A stretch of 64,000 bases of DNA from Vibrio orientalis CIP 102891 = ATCC 33934 (GTDB lineage Bacteria > Pseudomonadota > Gammaproteobacteria > Enterobacterales > Vibrionaceae), in the NCBI RefSeq assembly GCF_000176235.1, contig NZ_ACZV01000002.1, positions 186,001 to 250,000 on the forward strand, given 5' to 3'. The stretch's first letter is position 1. Each line of letters begins with the position of its first letter. The notes under the pieces are model-generated. The model searched no databases and was not told where the DNA came from. It saw only the letters and a list, made by a program, of their open reading frames with translations. Shown here piece after piece: positions 8,873 to 18,465 of this stretch. Both the position numbers and the translations under genes were made by a program.

Positions 8873-9346
8873 ATGGAAAAAGTCCCAATGACACTACGTG
8901 GCGAACAGCAGCTACGTGTAGAATTAGACCGTTTATTAAAACTTCGTCCACAGATTTCTGAAGCAATTGCAGAAGCCCGTGAACTTGGCGATCTAAAAGA
9001 GAACGCTGAATACCACGCTGCTCGTGAAGAGCAAGGCATCTGTGAAGCGCAGATTCGTGATATCGAATACAAACTGTCTGTGGCTCAAGTGATTGACGTC
9101 ACTAAAATGGATAATTCAGGCAAAGTAATCTTCGGCTCAACAGTGACTTTGATTGACTGCGATACTGAAGAAGAGAAAACCTACCAGATTGTTGGTGATG
9201 ACGAAGCGAATATTAAAGCCGGTCGTATTTCGGTAAGCTCGCCAATCGCACGTGGTCTAATCGGTAAGATGGAAGGTGACGAAGTCGTTATTTCTACTCC
9301 GGGTGGTGATCGCGATTTTGAAATTGATCGCGTAGAGTATCTCTAA
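8873..9346 (+). CDS. greA: Transcription elongation factor GreA
   Basis: Rescues backtracked RNA polymerase by stimulating cleavage of the nascent RNA 3' end. 157 residues: N-terminal coiled coil with the catalytic acidic tip ([17 protein letters not shown]) and a C-terminal FKBP-like domain ending DRVEYL. The ATG at 8873 follows AGAGG; an in-frame upstream ATG at 8834 falls inside the terminator's T tract and would add 13 residues absent from GreA. Transcribed alone. Confidence 0.96.
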   Translation: MEKVPMTLRGEQQLRVELDRLLKLRPQISEAIAEARELGDLKENAEYHAAREEQGICEAQIRDIEYKLSVAQVIDVTKMDNSGKVIFGSTVTLIDCDTEEEKTYQIVGDDEANIKAGRISVSSPIARGLIGKMEGDEVVISTPGGDRDFEIDRVEYL

Positions 9347-9373
9347 GCGAGCAATTTCTATTGCACAAATATC

Positions 9374-9401
9374 AAAAAAGGTCGCAGCTGCGACCTTTTT
9401 T
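9374..9401. terminator. Bidirectional terminator greA/yhbY
   Basis: Palindrome GGTCGCAG/CTGCGACC (9380-9395) flanked by A and T runs, between convergent genes. Confidence 0.88.
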
Positions 9402-9420
9402 ATTGCCGATTGACGTAAGA

Positions 9421-9717
9421 TTACTTACGAGGCAATTCGATTTTACGCTCTTTGCTTTGACGGAATAGCACAAGCGTTTTACCAATTACTTGTACTTTTT
9501 CAGCGCCAGTTTCACGAACGATAGCTTCAATGATCAAGTTTTTAGTGTCGCGGTCTTCAGATGCAACTTTCACTTTGATCAGCTCGTGGTGGTTAAGAGC
9601 AATTTCGATTTCCGCTAGAACAGCTTCAGTTAGTCCGTTAGCGCCCATAAGCACAACAGGTTTTAGACTGTGCGCTAGGCCTTTTAGATGCTGCTTTTGT
9701 TTAGTGCTTAAGTTCAT
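9421..9717 (-). CDS. yhbY: Ribosome assembly RNA-binding protein YhbY
   Basis: CRM-domain protein that associates with pre-50S particles. 98 residues with the GxxG-type loop in LMGANGLTEAV and a basic C-terminus. The start at 9717 (MNLSTKQKQHL) matches the family N-terminus; the frame stays open upstream but lacks conservation. Divergent from rlmE, as in E. coli, where yhbY sits next to rrmJ-ftsH. Confidence 0.92.
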   Translation of the reverse strand: MNLSTKQKQHLKGLAHSLKPVVLMGANGLTEAVLAEIEIALNHHELIKVKVASEDRDTKNLIIEAIVRETGAEKVQVIGKTLVLFRQSKERKIELPRK

Positions 9718-9830
9718 TACGCGGCCAATTTTCTTTAATATAAGGGTTGAAAAATACCATTTTAACGCCATCTAACCCTGAAGACTATAATTTATTGGGT
9801 TAGTTGTTCCCTCTATCTATTAGGATACCA

Positions 9831-10460
9831 ATGAGTAAACAGAAACACTCGGCCAGTTCTGGTCGCTGGTTGAAAGAGCATTTTGATGATAAGTACGCCA
9901 ACGAAGCGAGAAAAAAAGGCTATCGTTCACGCGCTTACTTCAAGATTGAAGAGATCCAAACCAAGGATAAATTGCTAAAACCGGGTATGACTGTTGTCGA
10001 TCTTGGTGCAGCACCGGGTGGTTGGTCTCAATATGCTGCTAAGATAATAGGTGAAGAAGGGCAGATTATTGCATGTGACCTACTTCCAATGGATCCAATC
10101 GCTGGCGTAAGCTTCTTACAAGGTGATTTCCGTGATGATGCGGTACTGGAAGCATTACTTAAGCGTATCCAACCTTCAATGGTGGACGTGGTAATGTCGG
10201 ATATGGCACCAAACATCGCAGGTAATAACTCTGTAGACCAGCCGCGCGCTATGTATTTAGTTGAATTGGCTTTAGATATGTGTCGACAAGTTCTAGCACC
10301 TAATGGTAGCTTTGTTGTAAAGGTTTTCCAGGGTGAAGGCTTTGATCAGTTTGTCAAAGATATCCGAGATATGTTTAAAGTCGTAAAAATCAGAAAACCT
10401 GACTCATCGCGAGCGCGCTCACGAGAAGTCTTTGTTGTAGCCACTGGTTACAAAGGTTAA
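9831..10460 (+). CDS. rlmE: 23S rRNA (uridine-2552-2'-O) methyltransferase RlmE
   Basis: SAM-dependent FtsJ/RrmJ enzyme that methylates the A loop late in 50S assembly. 209 residues; motif [13 protein letters not shown] and the catalytic K-D-K-E residues are consistent with VVMSDMAPN and VVKVFQGEG. The ATG at 9831 follows TAGGA; upstream in-frame codons are not conserved. Cotranscribed with ftsH (99-base gap without an obvious terminator); a small inverted repeat CTACAG/CTGTAG lies at 10496-10515. Confidence 0.95.
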   Translation: MSKQKHSASSGRWLKEHFDDKYANEARKKGYRSRAYFKIEEIQTKDKLLKPGMTVVDLGAAPGGWSQYAAKIIGEEGQIIACDLLPMDPIAGVSFLQGDFRDDAVLEALLKRIQPSMVDVVMSDMAPNIAGNNSVDQPRAMYLVELALDMCRQVLAPNGSFVVKVFQGEGFDQFVKDIRDMFKVVKIRKPDSSRARSREVFVVATGYKG

Positions 10461-10558
10461 CTATTTGCTCCTTCGCGGGCAGGTTAACACTATAGCTACA
10501 GGTTATAAACTGTAGTACCCTACCTTTAATTACAATTAGTTATCGAGAGGCTGACACC

Positions 10559-12532
10559 TTGAGTGACATGGCAAAAAATTTAATTCTGTGGCTTGTTATC
10601 GCTGTCGTATTGATGTCGGTTTTCCAGAGCTTTGGCCCTGGAGAGAGCAATGGCAGAGCGGTGGATTACACCACGTTTGTACAGGAAGTTGGCCAAGGCC
10701 AGATTCAGGAAGCAACTTTTAAAGACGGTGAGATTAGTTTCACTCGTCGTGGCGGCGGCGCGCGTTATGTTACTTACATGCCAGTCTACGACCAAAAGCT
10801 CCTTGATGACCTAATTAACCAAAATGTGAAAGTACAAGGCACACCTCCAGAAGAGCAAAGCCTACTAGGTACTATCTTTATTTCTTGGTTCCCGATGATC
10901 TTACTGATTGGTGTATGGATTTTCTTCATGCGTCAAATGCAAGGCGGTGGCGGTAAAGGCGCTATGTCTTTCGGTAAGAGCAAAGCTCGAATGATGAGCG
11001 AGGAACAAATTAAGACCACTTTTGCAGATGTTGCAGGCTGTGATGAAGCAAAAGAAGATGTAAAAGAGCTAGTAGATTACCTACGTGATCCAAGCCGCTT
11101 CCAGAAACTGGGCGGTAAGATTCCAACGGGTGTTCTAATGGTTGGTCCTCCTGGTACAGGTAAAACGCTACTTGCAAAAGCGATTGCAGGTGAAGCGAAA
11201 GTACCGTTCTTTACTATTTCAGGTTCTGACTTCGTTGAAATGTTTGTTGGTGTTGGTGCATCTCGTGTGCGTGACATGTTCGAACAAGCGAAGAAAGCGG
11301 CACCTTGTATTATCTTCATCGATGAAATCGATGCGGTAGGTCGTCAGCGTGGCGCTGGTGTTGGTGGTGGTCACGATGAACGTGAACAAACACTTAACCA
11401 AATGCTGGTTGAAATGGATGGTTTCGAAGGTAACGAAGGTATTATCGTTATCGCCGCGACTAACCGTCCTGACGTACTTGACCCTGCGTTATTGCGTCCG
11501 GGCCGTTTTGACCGCCAAGTGGTGGTTGGTCTACCAGACGTACGTGGTCGTGAGCAGATTCTTAAAGTACACATGCGTAAAGTCCCTCTTTCAGGTGACG
11601 TAGAGCCATCTCTAATCGCACGTGGTACTCCAGGCTTCTCTGGTGCAGACCTTGCTAACTTAGTTAACGAAGCAGCACTGTTTGCTGCTCGCGGTAACAA
11701 GCGCAACGTATCTATGGTTGAGTTTGAATTGGCAAAAGACAAGATCATGATGGGTGCTGAGCGCCGTTCAATGGTGATGTCTGAAGAGACTAAAGAGTCA
11801 ACCGCGTACCACGAAGCGGGTCACGCGATTGTTGGTCGACTCGTTCCGGAACACGATCCAGTGTACAAGGTATCGATCATTCCACGCGGCCGAGCGTTAG
11901 GTGTGACTATGTATCTACCAGAACAAGATCGCGTCAGTATGTCTCGTCAACACCTTGAGTCTATGGTTTCAAGCCTATACGGTGGTCGTCTTGCTGAAGA
12001 GCTAATCTACGGTGCGGACAAAGTATCAACGGGTGCTTCGAACGATATCGAACGTGCGACTGATATTGCACGTAAGATGGTGACTCAGTGGGGCTTCTCT
12101 GAAAAGCTTGGTCCTCTTCTTTACGCAGAAGAAGAAGGTGAAGTGTTCCTTGGTCGTAGCGTTACACAGACTAAACATATGTCTGATGACACTGCGAAGC
12201 TAATCGATACTGAAATTCGTAAAATCATCGACCGCAACTACACTCGTGCTAAACAGATCCTTGAAGAAAACATGGATATCATGCACGCAATGAAAGATGC
12301 GTTGATGAAGTACGAAACGATCGATGCTGGTCAAATTGATGACCTGATGGAGCGTAAAGACGATATTCGTGAACCAGCAGGTTGGGGCGATAACGCCAAC
12401 AAACCTGAAGAAAAGCCAGAAGTGAAAGCTGAAGAGGCGCCTGTAGAACAGGCTGCTGATAAGTCAGCAGAAGAGAAAGTAGCTTCTGAGGAAACGACTA
12501 CTGAAGCGCCAGAGAAAAAAGACTCTGAGTAA
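10559..12532 (+). CDS. ftsH: ATP-dependent zinc metalloprotease FtsH
   Basis: Hexameric membrane AAA+ protease that degrades LpxC, sigma-32 and faulty membrane proteins. 657 residues: two N-terminal membrane segments (about 7-25 and 103-123) around a periplasmic domain, Walker A GPPGTGKT (196-203), Walker B IIFIDEID, the SRH arginine finger region (RPGRFDRQ), and the zinc motif HEAGH (418-422). The likely start is TTG at 10559, eight bases after GAGAGG; the internal ATG at 10568 is a possible alternative. The tail is rich in Glu, Lys and Ala and is not conserved. Confidence 0.97.
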   Translation: MSDMAKNLILWLVIAVVLMSVFQSFGPGESNGRAVDYTTFVQEVGQGQIQEATFKDGEISFTRRGGGARYVTYMPVYDQKLLDDLINQNVKVQGTPPEEQSLLGTIFISWFPMILLIGVWIFFMRQMQGGGGKGAMSFGKSKARMMSEEQIKTTFADVAGCDEAKEDVKELVDYLRDPSRFQKLGGKIPTGVLMVGPPGTGKTLLAKAIAGEAKVPFFTISGSDFVEMFVGVGASRVRDMFEQAKKAAPCIIFIDEIDAVGRQRGAGVGGGHDEREQTLNQMLVEMDGFEGNEGIIVIAATNRPDVLDPALLRPGRFDRQVVVGLPDVRGREQILKVHMRKVPLSGDVEPSLIARGTPGFSGADLANLVNEAALFAARGNKRNVSMVEFELAKDKIMMGAERRSMVMSEETKESTAYHEAGHAIVGRLVPEHDPVYKVSIIPRGRALGVTMYLPEQDRVSMSRQHLESMVSSLYGGRLAEELIYGADKVSTGASNDIERATDIARKMVTQWGFSEKLGPLLYAEEEGEVFLGRSVTQTKHMSDDTAKLIDTEIRKIIDRNYTRAKQILEENMDIMHAMKDALMKYETIDAGQIDDLMERKDDIREPAGWGDNANKPEEKPEVKAEEAPVEQAADKSAEEKVASEETTTEAPEKKDSE

Positions 12533-12549
12533 TTCACACTTTAAGACCA

Positions 12550-12575
12550 AACCCCGGGGAAACTCGGGGTTTTTG
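12550..12575 (+). terminator. ftsH/folP intergenic terminator
   Basis: AACCCCG (12550-12556) pairs with CGGGGTT (12565-12571), followed by TTTTT. It ends only nine bases before the folP ATG, so folP is probably reached by partial read-through, and the GGGG of the 3' arm may double as its weak ribosome-binding site. Confidence 0.7.
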
Positions 12576-12583
12576 CATTTATT

Positions 12584-13414
12584 ATGATCTTGAAAGCCAA
12601 TAATAAGTCCCTCGATTTATCCAAGCCCCAAGTGATGGGGATTCTTAACGTTACACCTGATTCATTTTCTGATGGCGGGAAGTTTGACACATTAGATAAT
12701 GCGTTAACTCAGGCCAAACGTATGATTGAAGCGGGCGTTACCATTATCGATATCGGTGGTGAATCGACGCGTCCTGGTGCCCCAGATGTGACATTGGAAC
12801 AAGAGCTACAACGTGTTATTCCAGTTATTACTGCTATTCGCCAACATTGTGATGTGTGGATTTCGATTGATACCAGCAAGGCTGAGGTGATGCGTCAAGC
12901 AGCAGCAGCAGGTGCTGATATCATTAATGACGTTCGTGCACTGCAAGAGCCGGGGGCATTAGACGTTGCAGCGCAAGCTGGTTTACCGATTTGTTTAATG
13001 CATATGCAAGGTCAACCTCGCACAATGCAAGCAAACCCGCACTATGAAGACTTAGTCAAAGAAGTCGGGGAGTTTTTGCAAGAGCGAATTGAGGCCTGCG
13101 AGAAAGTTGGCATTCAACGAGAGCAGCTCATTCTCGATCCCGGTTTTGGTTTTGGCAAAACGATGGATCACAACTATCATATGCTGGCACATTTGGATGC
13201 TTTTCATCAGTTTGGCTTACCCATTCTTGCCGGTATGTCGCGTAAATCGATGCTGTTTAAGTTACTTGAAAAAGCCCCTGCAGAGTGTGTCGCTGCGAGT
13301 GTCAGCTGCGCAACGATTGCAGCGATGAAGGGCGCACAAATTATTCGTGTTCATGACTTTGAACAAACGCTTGATGCTATGAAAATTGTCTCAATGGTCA
13401 AAGCGAACCATTGA
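12584..13414 (+). CDS. folP: Dihydropteroate synthase
   Basis: Joins p-aminobenzoate to dihydropterin pyrophosphate in folate synthesis; the sulfonamide target. 276 residues, TIM barrel; signature [14 protein letters not shown] at the N-terminus, GGESTRPGA, and the C-terminal SRKS and RVHD motifs. Sits between ftsH and glmM as in E. coli. The ribosome-binding site is poor and overlaps the preceding terminator. Confidence 0.95.
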   Translation: MILKANNKSLDLSKPQVMGILNVTPDSFSDGGKFDTLDNALTQAKRMIEAGVTIIDIGGESTRPGAPDVTLEQELQRVIPVITAIRQHCDVWISIDTSKAEVMRQAAAAGADIINDVRALQEPGALDVAAQAGLPICLMHMQGQPRTMQANPHYEDLVKEVGEFLQERIEACEKVGIQREQLILDPGFGFGKTMDHNYHMLAHLDAFHQFGLPILAGMSRKSMLFKLLEKAPAECVAASVSCATIAAMKGAQIIRVHDFEQTLDAMKIVSMVKANH

Positions 13415-13442
13415 GAGTTATAAAAAATATAAAGGAATAACT

Positions 13443-14783
13443 ATGTCAGATAAGAGACGTTATTTTGGTACCGATGGTGTCCGTGGCAAAGTAGGCCAAT
13501 ACCCTATTACTCCTGACTTTGTCTTGAAGCTAGGTTGGGCCGCAGGCCGCGTACTGGCTAAGCAGGGCACTAAGAAAGTGATCATTGGTAAAGATACCCG
13601 CATTTCAGGCTATATGCTTGAGTCTGCGTTAGAAGCCGGACTTGCGGCTGCCGGTTTGAAAGCAACTTTTACGGGCCCAATGCCAACGCCTGCTGTTGCT
13701 TACTTGACACAGACATTCCGTGCTGAAGCTGGCATTGTTATCTCTGCATCACACAACCCTTATTACGATAACGGCATCAAGTTCTTCTCATCTGAAGGCA
13801 CTAAACTGCCGGATGACATCGAGTTAGCGATTGAAGCTGAACTGGATAAAGATATTGAATGTGTAGAGTCATCCTTACTTGGTAAAGCGACTCGACTTAA
13901 TGATGCTGCTGGACGTTATATTGAATTCTGTAAGAGTACTTTCCCAACAGAGTTAAGCTTAGCTGGTCAAAAAATCGTAGTCGATTGTGCGCACGGTGCG
14001 ACCTATCACATCGCTCCTGCGGTATTTAGCGAACTCGGCGCAGAAGTGGTTGCCATGGGTATTGACCCAAATGGTACTAACATCAACCATGAAGTTGGCG
14101 CGACAGATGTTCGTGCGCTACAAAAACGTGTTGTTGAAGAAGGTGCAGCTCTTGGTCTTGCTTTCGATGGTGATGGTGACCGAATCATCATGGTTGATCA
14201 TCTAGGTAATAAGGTTGATGGTGACCAAATTGCTTATATTATCGCGCGTGACGCGCTACGTCGTGGTGAGCTAAAAGGCGGTGTCGTTGGCACATTGATG
14301 ACTAATCTAGGTATGGAAAACGGTCTTAAGCAGCTGGGTATTCCATTTGTTCGTGCCGCTGTTGGTGACCGTTATGTGATGGAACAACTGCTTGCGAAAG
14401 GTTGGAAGATCGGTGCTGAGAACTCTGGTCACGTGATCCTATTAGATAAAGTGACGACTGGTGATGCGATTGTGGCAGCGCTGCAAGTACTCGCTTCCGT
14501 TGTGGGCAGCGATATGTCACTACATGACCTATCACAAGGCATGACGCTATACCCACAGGTACTTGAAAATGTTCGTTTCGAAGGTGACTCGAACCCACTT
14601 GAAGCTGATGCGGTAAAACAAGCAACAGCAGAAGTTGAAGCGGATCTTGGTGATAAAGGCCGAGTGCTATTGCGTAAGTCTGGTACAGAGCCTCTGATTC
14701 GCGTAATGGTCGAAGGGCAAGATGGTGAGCTTGTTCAAGCCTCAGCACTGAAGATTGCAGCAGCAGTGAAAGCGAGCTTCTAA
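13443..14783 (+). CDS. glmM: Phosphoglucosamine mutase
   Basis: Converts glucosamine-6-P to glucosamine-1-P for UDP-GlcNAc, hence murein and LPS. 446 residues; active-site phosphoserine loop [12 protein letters not shown] (Ser about 103), Mg2+ loop DGDGDR and the C-terminal phosphate loop [15 protein letters not shown]. The ATG at 13443 follows AAAGGA; the frame is open upstream but the N-terminus [15 protein letters not shown] is the family start. In an operon with folP (28-base gap). Confidence 0.96.
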   Translation: MSDKRRYFGTDGVRGKVGQYPITPDFVLKLGWAAGRVLAKQGTKKVIIGKDTRISGYMLESALEAGLAAAGLKATFTGPMPTPAVAYLTQTFRAEAGIVISASHNPYYDNGIKFFSSEGTKLPDDIELAIEAELDKDIECVESSLLGKATRLNDAAGRYIEFCKSTFPTELSLAGQKIVVDCAHGATYHIAPAVFSELGAEVVAMGIDPNGTNINHEVGATDVRALQKRVVEEGAALGLAFDGDGDRIIMVDHLGNKVDGDQIAYIIARDALRRGELKGGVVGTLMTNLGMENGLKQLGIPFVRAAVGDRYVMEQLLAKGWKIGAENSGHVILLDKVTTGDAIVAALQVLASVVGSDMSLHDLSQGMTLYPQVLENVRFEGDSNPLEADAVKQATAEVEADLGDKGRVLLRKSGTEPLIRVMVEGQDGELVQASALKIAAAVKASF

Positions 14784-14803
14784 GATAAGCGCCAATGTTG
14801 ATT

Positions 14804-14833
14804 AAAAAAGCCACCTGACTAGGTGGCTTTTTC
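14804..14833. terminator. Bidirectional terminator glmM/DUF2541 gene
   Basis: AGCCACCT (14809-14816) and AGGTGGCT (14821-14828) with loop GACT, flanked by A and T runs. Confidence 0.88.
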
Positions 14834-14846
14834 TATTGGCAAATCG

Positions 14847-15290
14847 TTATTCTTCGCCAGTGCGCTTTTTACCCCACACTTCAATTTTTGCTTTTTTGCT
14901 TAAGCCGACGGCGCTGAGTGTGGTGCTGCCCCAGCTGTCATAAGTCATGTCGAGTTTTTTGAACTTAGCTTTTTCATCACCAGGTAAAGTCCAAGTGCGA
15001 GTTGACATGCCCTTGGTTAATGTACCCATTGTTTTCAGCTCTTTAGTGCTACCATCAGACATGGTAACAACCAACTCTTTTAGGTTTACTGTGCCTTGAA
15101 CAACTTTAATTTTTAACTTGCTGAAGTTGCGCTCACTGATATAAGCCAAAGGCTCAACGGTATCGGTTTCTGCTTTATAGTTAACCACTTTATCGCTGAT
15201 TAATACCCAGCCATCGGCCTCTTTAGCGAAACTGTGCGGAGCAAAAAATAGAACCAGTGATGACAGTAAAATAGTGATGATTTGTTTCAT
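14847..15290 (-). CDS. Secreted DUF2541 (YaaI-like) protein
   Basis: 147 residues with a clear signal peptide (cleavage near SFA, about 22), then an all-beta-looking domain with WVLISDKVV, LKIKVVQGTVNLKELVVTMSDG and a basic tail. The layout resembles E. coli YaaI (DUF2541), a periplasmic protein of unknown function. AGAGG five bases before the ATG supports the start. Single-gene unit, divergent from holD. The family assignment is by recall of the pattern. Confidence 0.65.
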   Translation of the reverse strand: MKQIITILLSSLVLFFAPHSFAKEADGWVLISDKVVNYKAETDTVEPLAYISERNFSKLKIKVVQGTVNLKELVVTMSDGSTKELKTMGTLTKGMSTRTWTLPGDEKAKFKKLDMTYDSWGSTTLSAVGLSKKAKIEVWGKKRTGEE

Positions 15291-15345
15291 GTTACCTCTG
15301 CGTTTTATGTTAGGATTGCCTCGTTTAACTTAGTGACGACTCCTT

Positions 15346-15747
15346 ATGCCACACCACGAGATACAGTATTTACAAGAAATGGGGATTCAGTATTATCAAC
15401 TGAGCCACCCAGAAAGATTGCAAGGCTATCAATCGCCTAATTTAGTATTGCAAGAGTCTTGTCAACTTTTACTGGTTTCTCCTCAATATCCGAAAAAAGA
15501 GACAGCTTTAATGTTCGAACGGGTCTTGAAAAGCATCAAATTGGACTTGTCGCAGGCGTTACATATTTACCCAGAACAGCTTTCTCAACTGGAACAGCCT
15601 TTCACGGGGTGGGTATGGTTCGCTGGCTGTGACGCACCATCGCAAGCTTCAGGTCAGGTGCTAACGTCTCCTCTGCTTAGCGATATTGATGGCAACAACG
15701 AGCAACGTCGTGCTCTTTGGCAACAAATTTGTTCATACCAAAAATGA
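15346..15747 (+). CDS. holD: DNA polymerase III psi subunit
   Basis: Links the clamp loader to chi/SSB in the replicase. 133 residues, small and poorly conserved, but the N-terminal LQEMGIQYYQLSHPERL region and the stop-start overlap with rimI (ATGA at 15744-15747) are the same as in E. coli holD-rimI, which makes the call firm. The ribosome-binding site is weak. Confidence 0.85.
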   Translation: MPHHEIQYLQEMGIQYYQLSHPERLQGYQSPNLVLQESCQLLLVSPQYPKKETALMFERVLKSIKLDLSQALHIYPEQLSQLEQPFTGWVWFAGCDAPSQASGQVLTSPLLSDIDGNNEQRRALWQQICSYQK

Positions 15748-16190
15748 AAAACTCAATTCTTCCATTAGATAATATCCATTTAGACTGTGTGTTACGTATT
15801 GAACGTGCAGCGCATAGTCACCCTTGGTCAGAAACTCTGATTCGCGATATCAATAGCCGAGGTGCGAGCCACCATGTCTTACTGCAGGATGATAAGGTTG
15901 TAGGATATTTCTACGCGCAGAACATCGTGGGTGAGGTAACCTTACTTAATATCGCTGTTGATCCGCATTTGCAGGGTAAAGGTTATGGTAAGCAGCTAAT
16001 TGAGGGATTTCTCGATATGTGTGAGCAGGCCAAAGCAGAGAGTGCGTGGCTTGAAGTCAGAGAAAGCAATACTCGCGCGTCAGCCTTGTATGAAGCAATC
16101 GGCTTTAATGAAGTCGATCGACGTATCAACTATTACCCCACGACGACGGGCAAAGAAGATGCGATTATCATGAGCTATATCTTTTTCTAG
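15744..16190 (+). CDS. rimI: Ribosomal protein S18 alanine N-acetyltransferase
   Basis: GNAT acetyltransferase that modifies the N-terminus of S18. 148 residues, exactly the E. coli length from the ATG that overlaps the holD stop. Acetyl-CoA loop VDPHLQGKGYGKQLIEG (motif A), LEVRESNTRASALYEAIGF and the late Tyr (INYYP) are present. Translationally coupled to holD; ends two bases before the convergent GGDEF-EAL gene. Confidence 0.92.
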   Translation: MKNSILPLDNIHLDCVLRIERAAHSHPWSETLIRDINSRGASHHVLLQDDKVVGYFYAQNIVGEVTLLNIAVDPHLQGKGYGKQLIEGFLDMCEQAKAESAWLEVRESNTRASALYEAIGFNEVDRRINYYPTTTGKEDAIIMSYIFF

Positions 16191-16191
16191 A

Positions 16192-18249
16192 CTACTTTTG
16201 TACCGCTTTAATGACGGTAGGTTCGTCAACAGGGTAGAAGTTCTTTTCAAAACGTTGAGCCAACTCGGTAACTGGAAGCGGCTTATCAAATAAGTAGCCT
16301 TGGAACTGGTCACAGCCGAGTTGTTTTAATGCCTGCAGTTCGTAGGCATCTTCGACACCTTCCGCTATTACTTCTAGGTTGAGTCTTTTTGCCGTCATAA
16401 TGATGGTGTCTACGATTGCTTGGTCACTCTCATCTAAATGAAGCTGAGTAACGAAAGAGCGATCGATTTTTAATACATCGACCGAAAGGTGTTTGAGGTA
16501 ACGCAGTGAAGAGTAGCCAGTACCAAAGTCATCAATTGAGGTCTTGAGGTTATGCTGCTTGAGCTCCTTCATCTTTTGTACTGTGCCTTCCACATTCTCT
16601 AACAGCAAGTTTTCGGTAATTTCGAGTTCAATATGCTCTCCACTAATACCTGCTTGCGCCATAGAGTCGACGATATGTTCAACAAACGCACTTTGAGAAA
16701 ACTGCAACGGACTGATATTGATCGCCAAGCGGCGAAATGTGTCTGGTAGCAGGTTGAGCCTCTTCCAGTTGGCGTACTGATAACATGCCTGCTCAATTAT
16801 CCAGTTACCGATTTGCAATATTTGTCCTGTTTCCTCAGCAATAGGCATGAAGACCCCGGGTGGCAGTAGCCCTTTTTCTGGATGGTTCCAGCGAATTAGC
16901 GCTTCGACACCAATAATATGATGCTTGTCGTCCACTTGAGGCTGGTAGTAGAGCTCAAGCTGACCTTTATTAATCGCTTCATGCAGTCCTTTCTCTATTT
17001 CTAAGAATGACTCTACTTGAGCCTGCATCTCAGGTTCATAGAACATGTATTTGTTGCGACCTGCCACTTTGGCTCGATAGAGAGCGGTGTCTGCTTGGCG
17101 AAGCACATCAATATTGGTGCCGCCAACCGAAGGGAAAACGGCGATCCCGACACTGACCGTGCAATACAGTTGGTGGTCGTCGATTGAGTAGGGGTTGGAA
17201 ATCAGAGCCAGTAGCTGCTGAGCAAGTTCATGGGCTTTATCTACTGATGTGTGAGGAAGCAGTATGGCAAACTCATCACCACCGATTCGAGCTGCGGTGA
17301 ACTCCTCTTGTAGCCACGCTTCAATTCGCATTGAAATCGCCTTGATTAAATGATCACCAATGGTATGCCCAAGTGAATCGTTGATGGTTTTGAAGCGGTC
17401 TAAATCGAGGTAAAAGAGTGCCCCAGCTTGATTGTCCTTGTTGGCGTGTATGATTTCATCTTCCAGCATTTGTAGCATCAGGCTGCGGTTTGCTAGGCCT
17501 GTTAAGGAGTCATAATAAGCAAGCTGATTGAGCTGAACCTCTGCCGCTTCTCTATCTTTCCATAGAGTATCAAAGGTTTGTGCTAAGTGGCCGAGTTCAT
17601 CATCGCGATAGAGTGTAGGAGGAGGGAGAACACTGTCCTTGTCCTTATTCTGCAGCGAACGTACCCACTCAATAAGAGTCACCAATGGTTTTGACAGTTT
17701 TTGATAGAAAAACATCAATAAGATGGACGTCAGCAGGATGTTTCGGAACAGGTCAAACAGCAAGATCTGGGTTGTTTTAGCGATAAAATCTTTGGCGATA
17801 TACGCGCCGTTCACCGAAAAGCTTAAGGTACCCACTACGACATGAGAATTAGGTTGGTGAAGGTCTGTTTGATAAATAGGCGTTGTTGGAGTTAAGTAAC
17901 TCGAAAGTGCCTCGGTAAAATCACCTTGCTGGGAAATGTTTTTTTCCCGCTCCGTCAGCGTATCCCCAAAGTCATCAATAATTTGAACTTTGTAGATAGC
18001 ATTATCCATCATCAAGCTAGACGCCACTTGTTCTGCGAGTAGTTGGTTTAAGTGATACGCAGATTGGCTTGCATTAGAATAATTTTGCAATAGCTTAAAT
18101 TGATAGTGTTCTTCGATGCGCTTTTGCTCCTGATGGAGATCCACCAAAATATGATAGAAGCTAAAGCATATCCCCAGAATTACCGATACTAGGAAAACAG
18201 TTTTAGCTTGTCTAAAAGCGAGTGAGTTAATTTTTTTGCTTTCTGGCAT
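16192..18249 (-). CDS. Membrane-bound GGDEF-EAL c-di-GMP enzyme
   Basis: 685 residues: membrane segment (about 15-36), periplasmic sensor region (about 37-160), second membrane segment (about 163-186), HAMP-like linker, GGDEF domain with intact GGDEF at 323-327, then EAL domain with EAL at 449-451. The phosphodiesterase residues look complete (EALIRW, EITENLL, DDFGTGYSS, KIDRSFV, IAEGVED). The product-inhibition site RxxD before GGDEF is missing. By sequence it could both make and degrade c-di-GMP; the syntenic V. cholerae gene is VC0658. Adjacent to prfC, divergent. Confidence 0.9.
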   Translation of the reverse strand: MPESKKINSLAFRQAKTVFLVSVILGICFSFYHILVDLHQEQKRIEEHYQFKLLQNYSNASQSAYHLNQLLAEQVASSLMMDNAIYKVQIIDDFGDTLTEREKNISQQGDFTEALSSYLTPTTPIYQTDLHQPNSHVVVGTLSFSVNGAYIAKDFIAKTTQILLFDLFRNILLTSILLMFFYQKLSKPLVTLIEWVRSLQNKDKDSVLPPPTLYRDDELGHLAQTFDTLWKDREAAEVQLNQLAYYDSLTGLANRSLMLQMLEDEIIHANKDNQAGALFYLDLDRFKTINDSLGHTIGDHLIKAISMRIEAWLQEEFTAARIGGDEFAILLPHTSVDKAHELAQQLLALISNPYSIDDHQLYCTVSVGIAVFPSVGGTNIDVLRQADTALYRAKVAGRNKYMFYEPEMQAQVESFLEIEKGLHEAINKGQLELYYQPQVDDKHHIIGVEALIRWNHPEKGLLPPGVFMPIAEETGQILQIGNWIIEQACYQYANWKRLNLLPDTFRRLAINISPLQFSQSAFVEHIVDSMAQAGISGEHIELEITENLLLENVEGTVQKMKELKQHNLKTSIDDFGTGYSSLRYLKHLSVDVLKIDRSFVTQLHLDESDQAIVDTIIMTAKRLNLEVIAEGVEDAYELQALKQLGCDQFQGYLFDKPLPVTELAQRFEKNFYPVDEPTVIKAVQK

Positions 18250-18465
18250 AGTCGAGATAAGTTCCTTCTACTTCTTTAGTTATAGTTCATATTTATTGAT
18301 ATTTTAATCTGTAGTGGAATAGAAACTCTTTTTACGTCATTTTCATTGATGAAGTTGCCCCTTAAGGGAATATAAGCGAAAATACTGCGCAAAACTGAAT
18401 CGAACCGCTAGAGCTAGAGTTTTGACTCGCTCGATATAGCTCATAGACAGAAGAAGAACCCTTTC

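Noticed and set aside
11349..11603. ORFs of 60-125 codons overlapping ftsH, and similar overlaps across ileS, prfC, lysS and ptsP
   Set aside because: They lie in other frames of highly expressed genes, have no ribosome-binding sites and no family resemblance.
16080..16313. Minus-strand ORF spanning the rimI/GGDEF-EAL junction
   Set aside because: It overlaps two real genes on either strand and shows no recognisable protein features.
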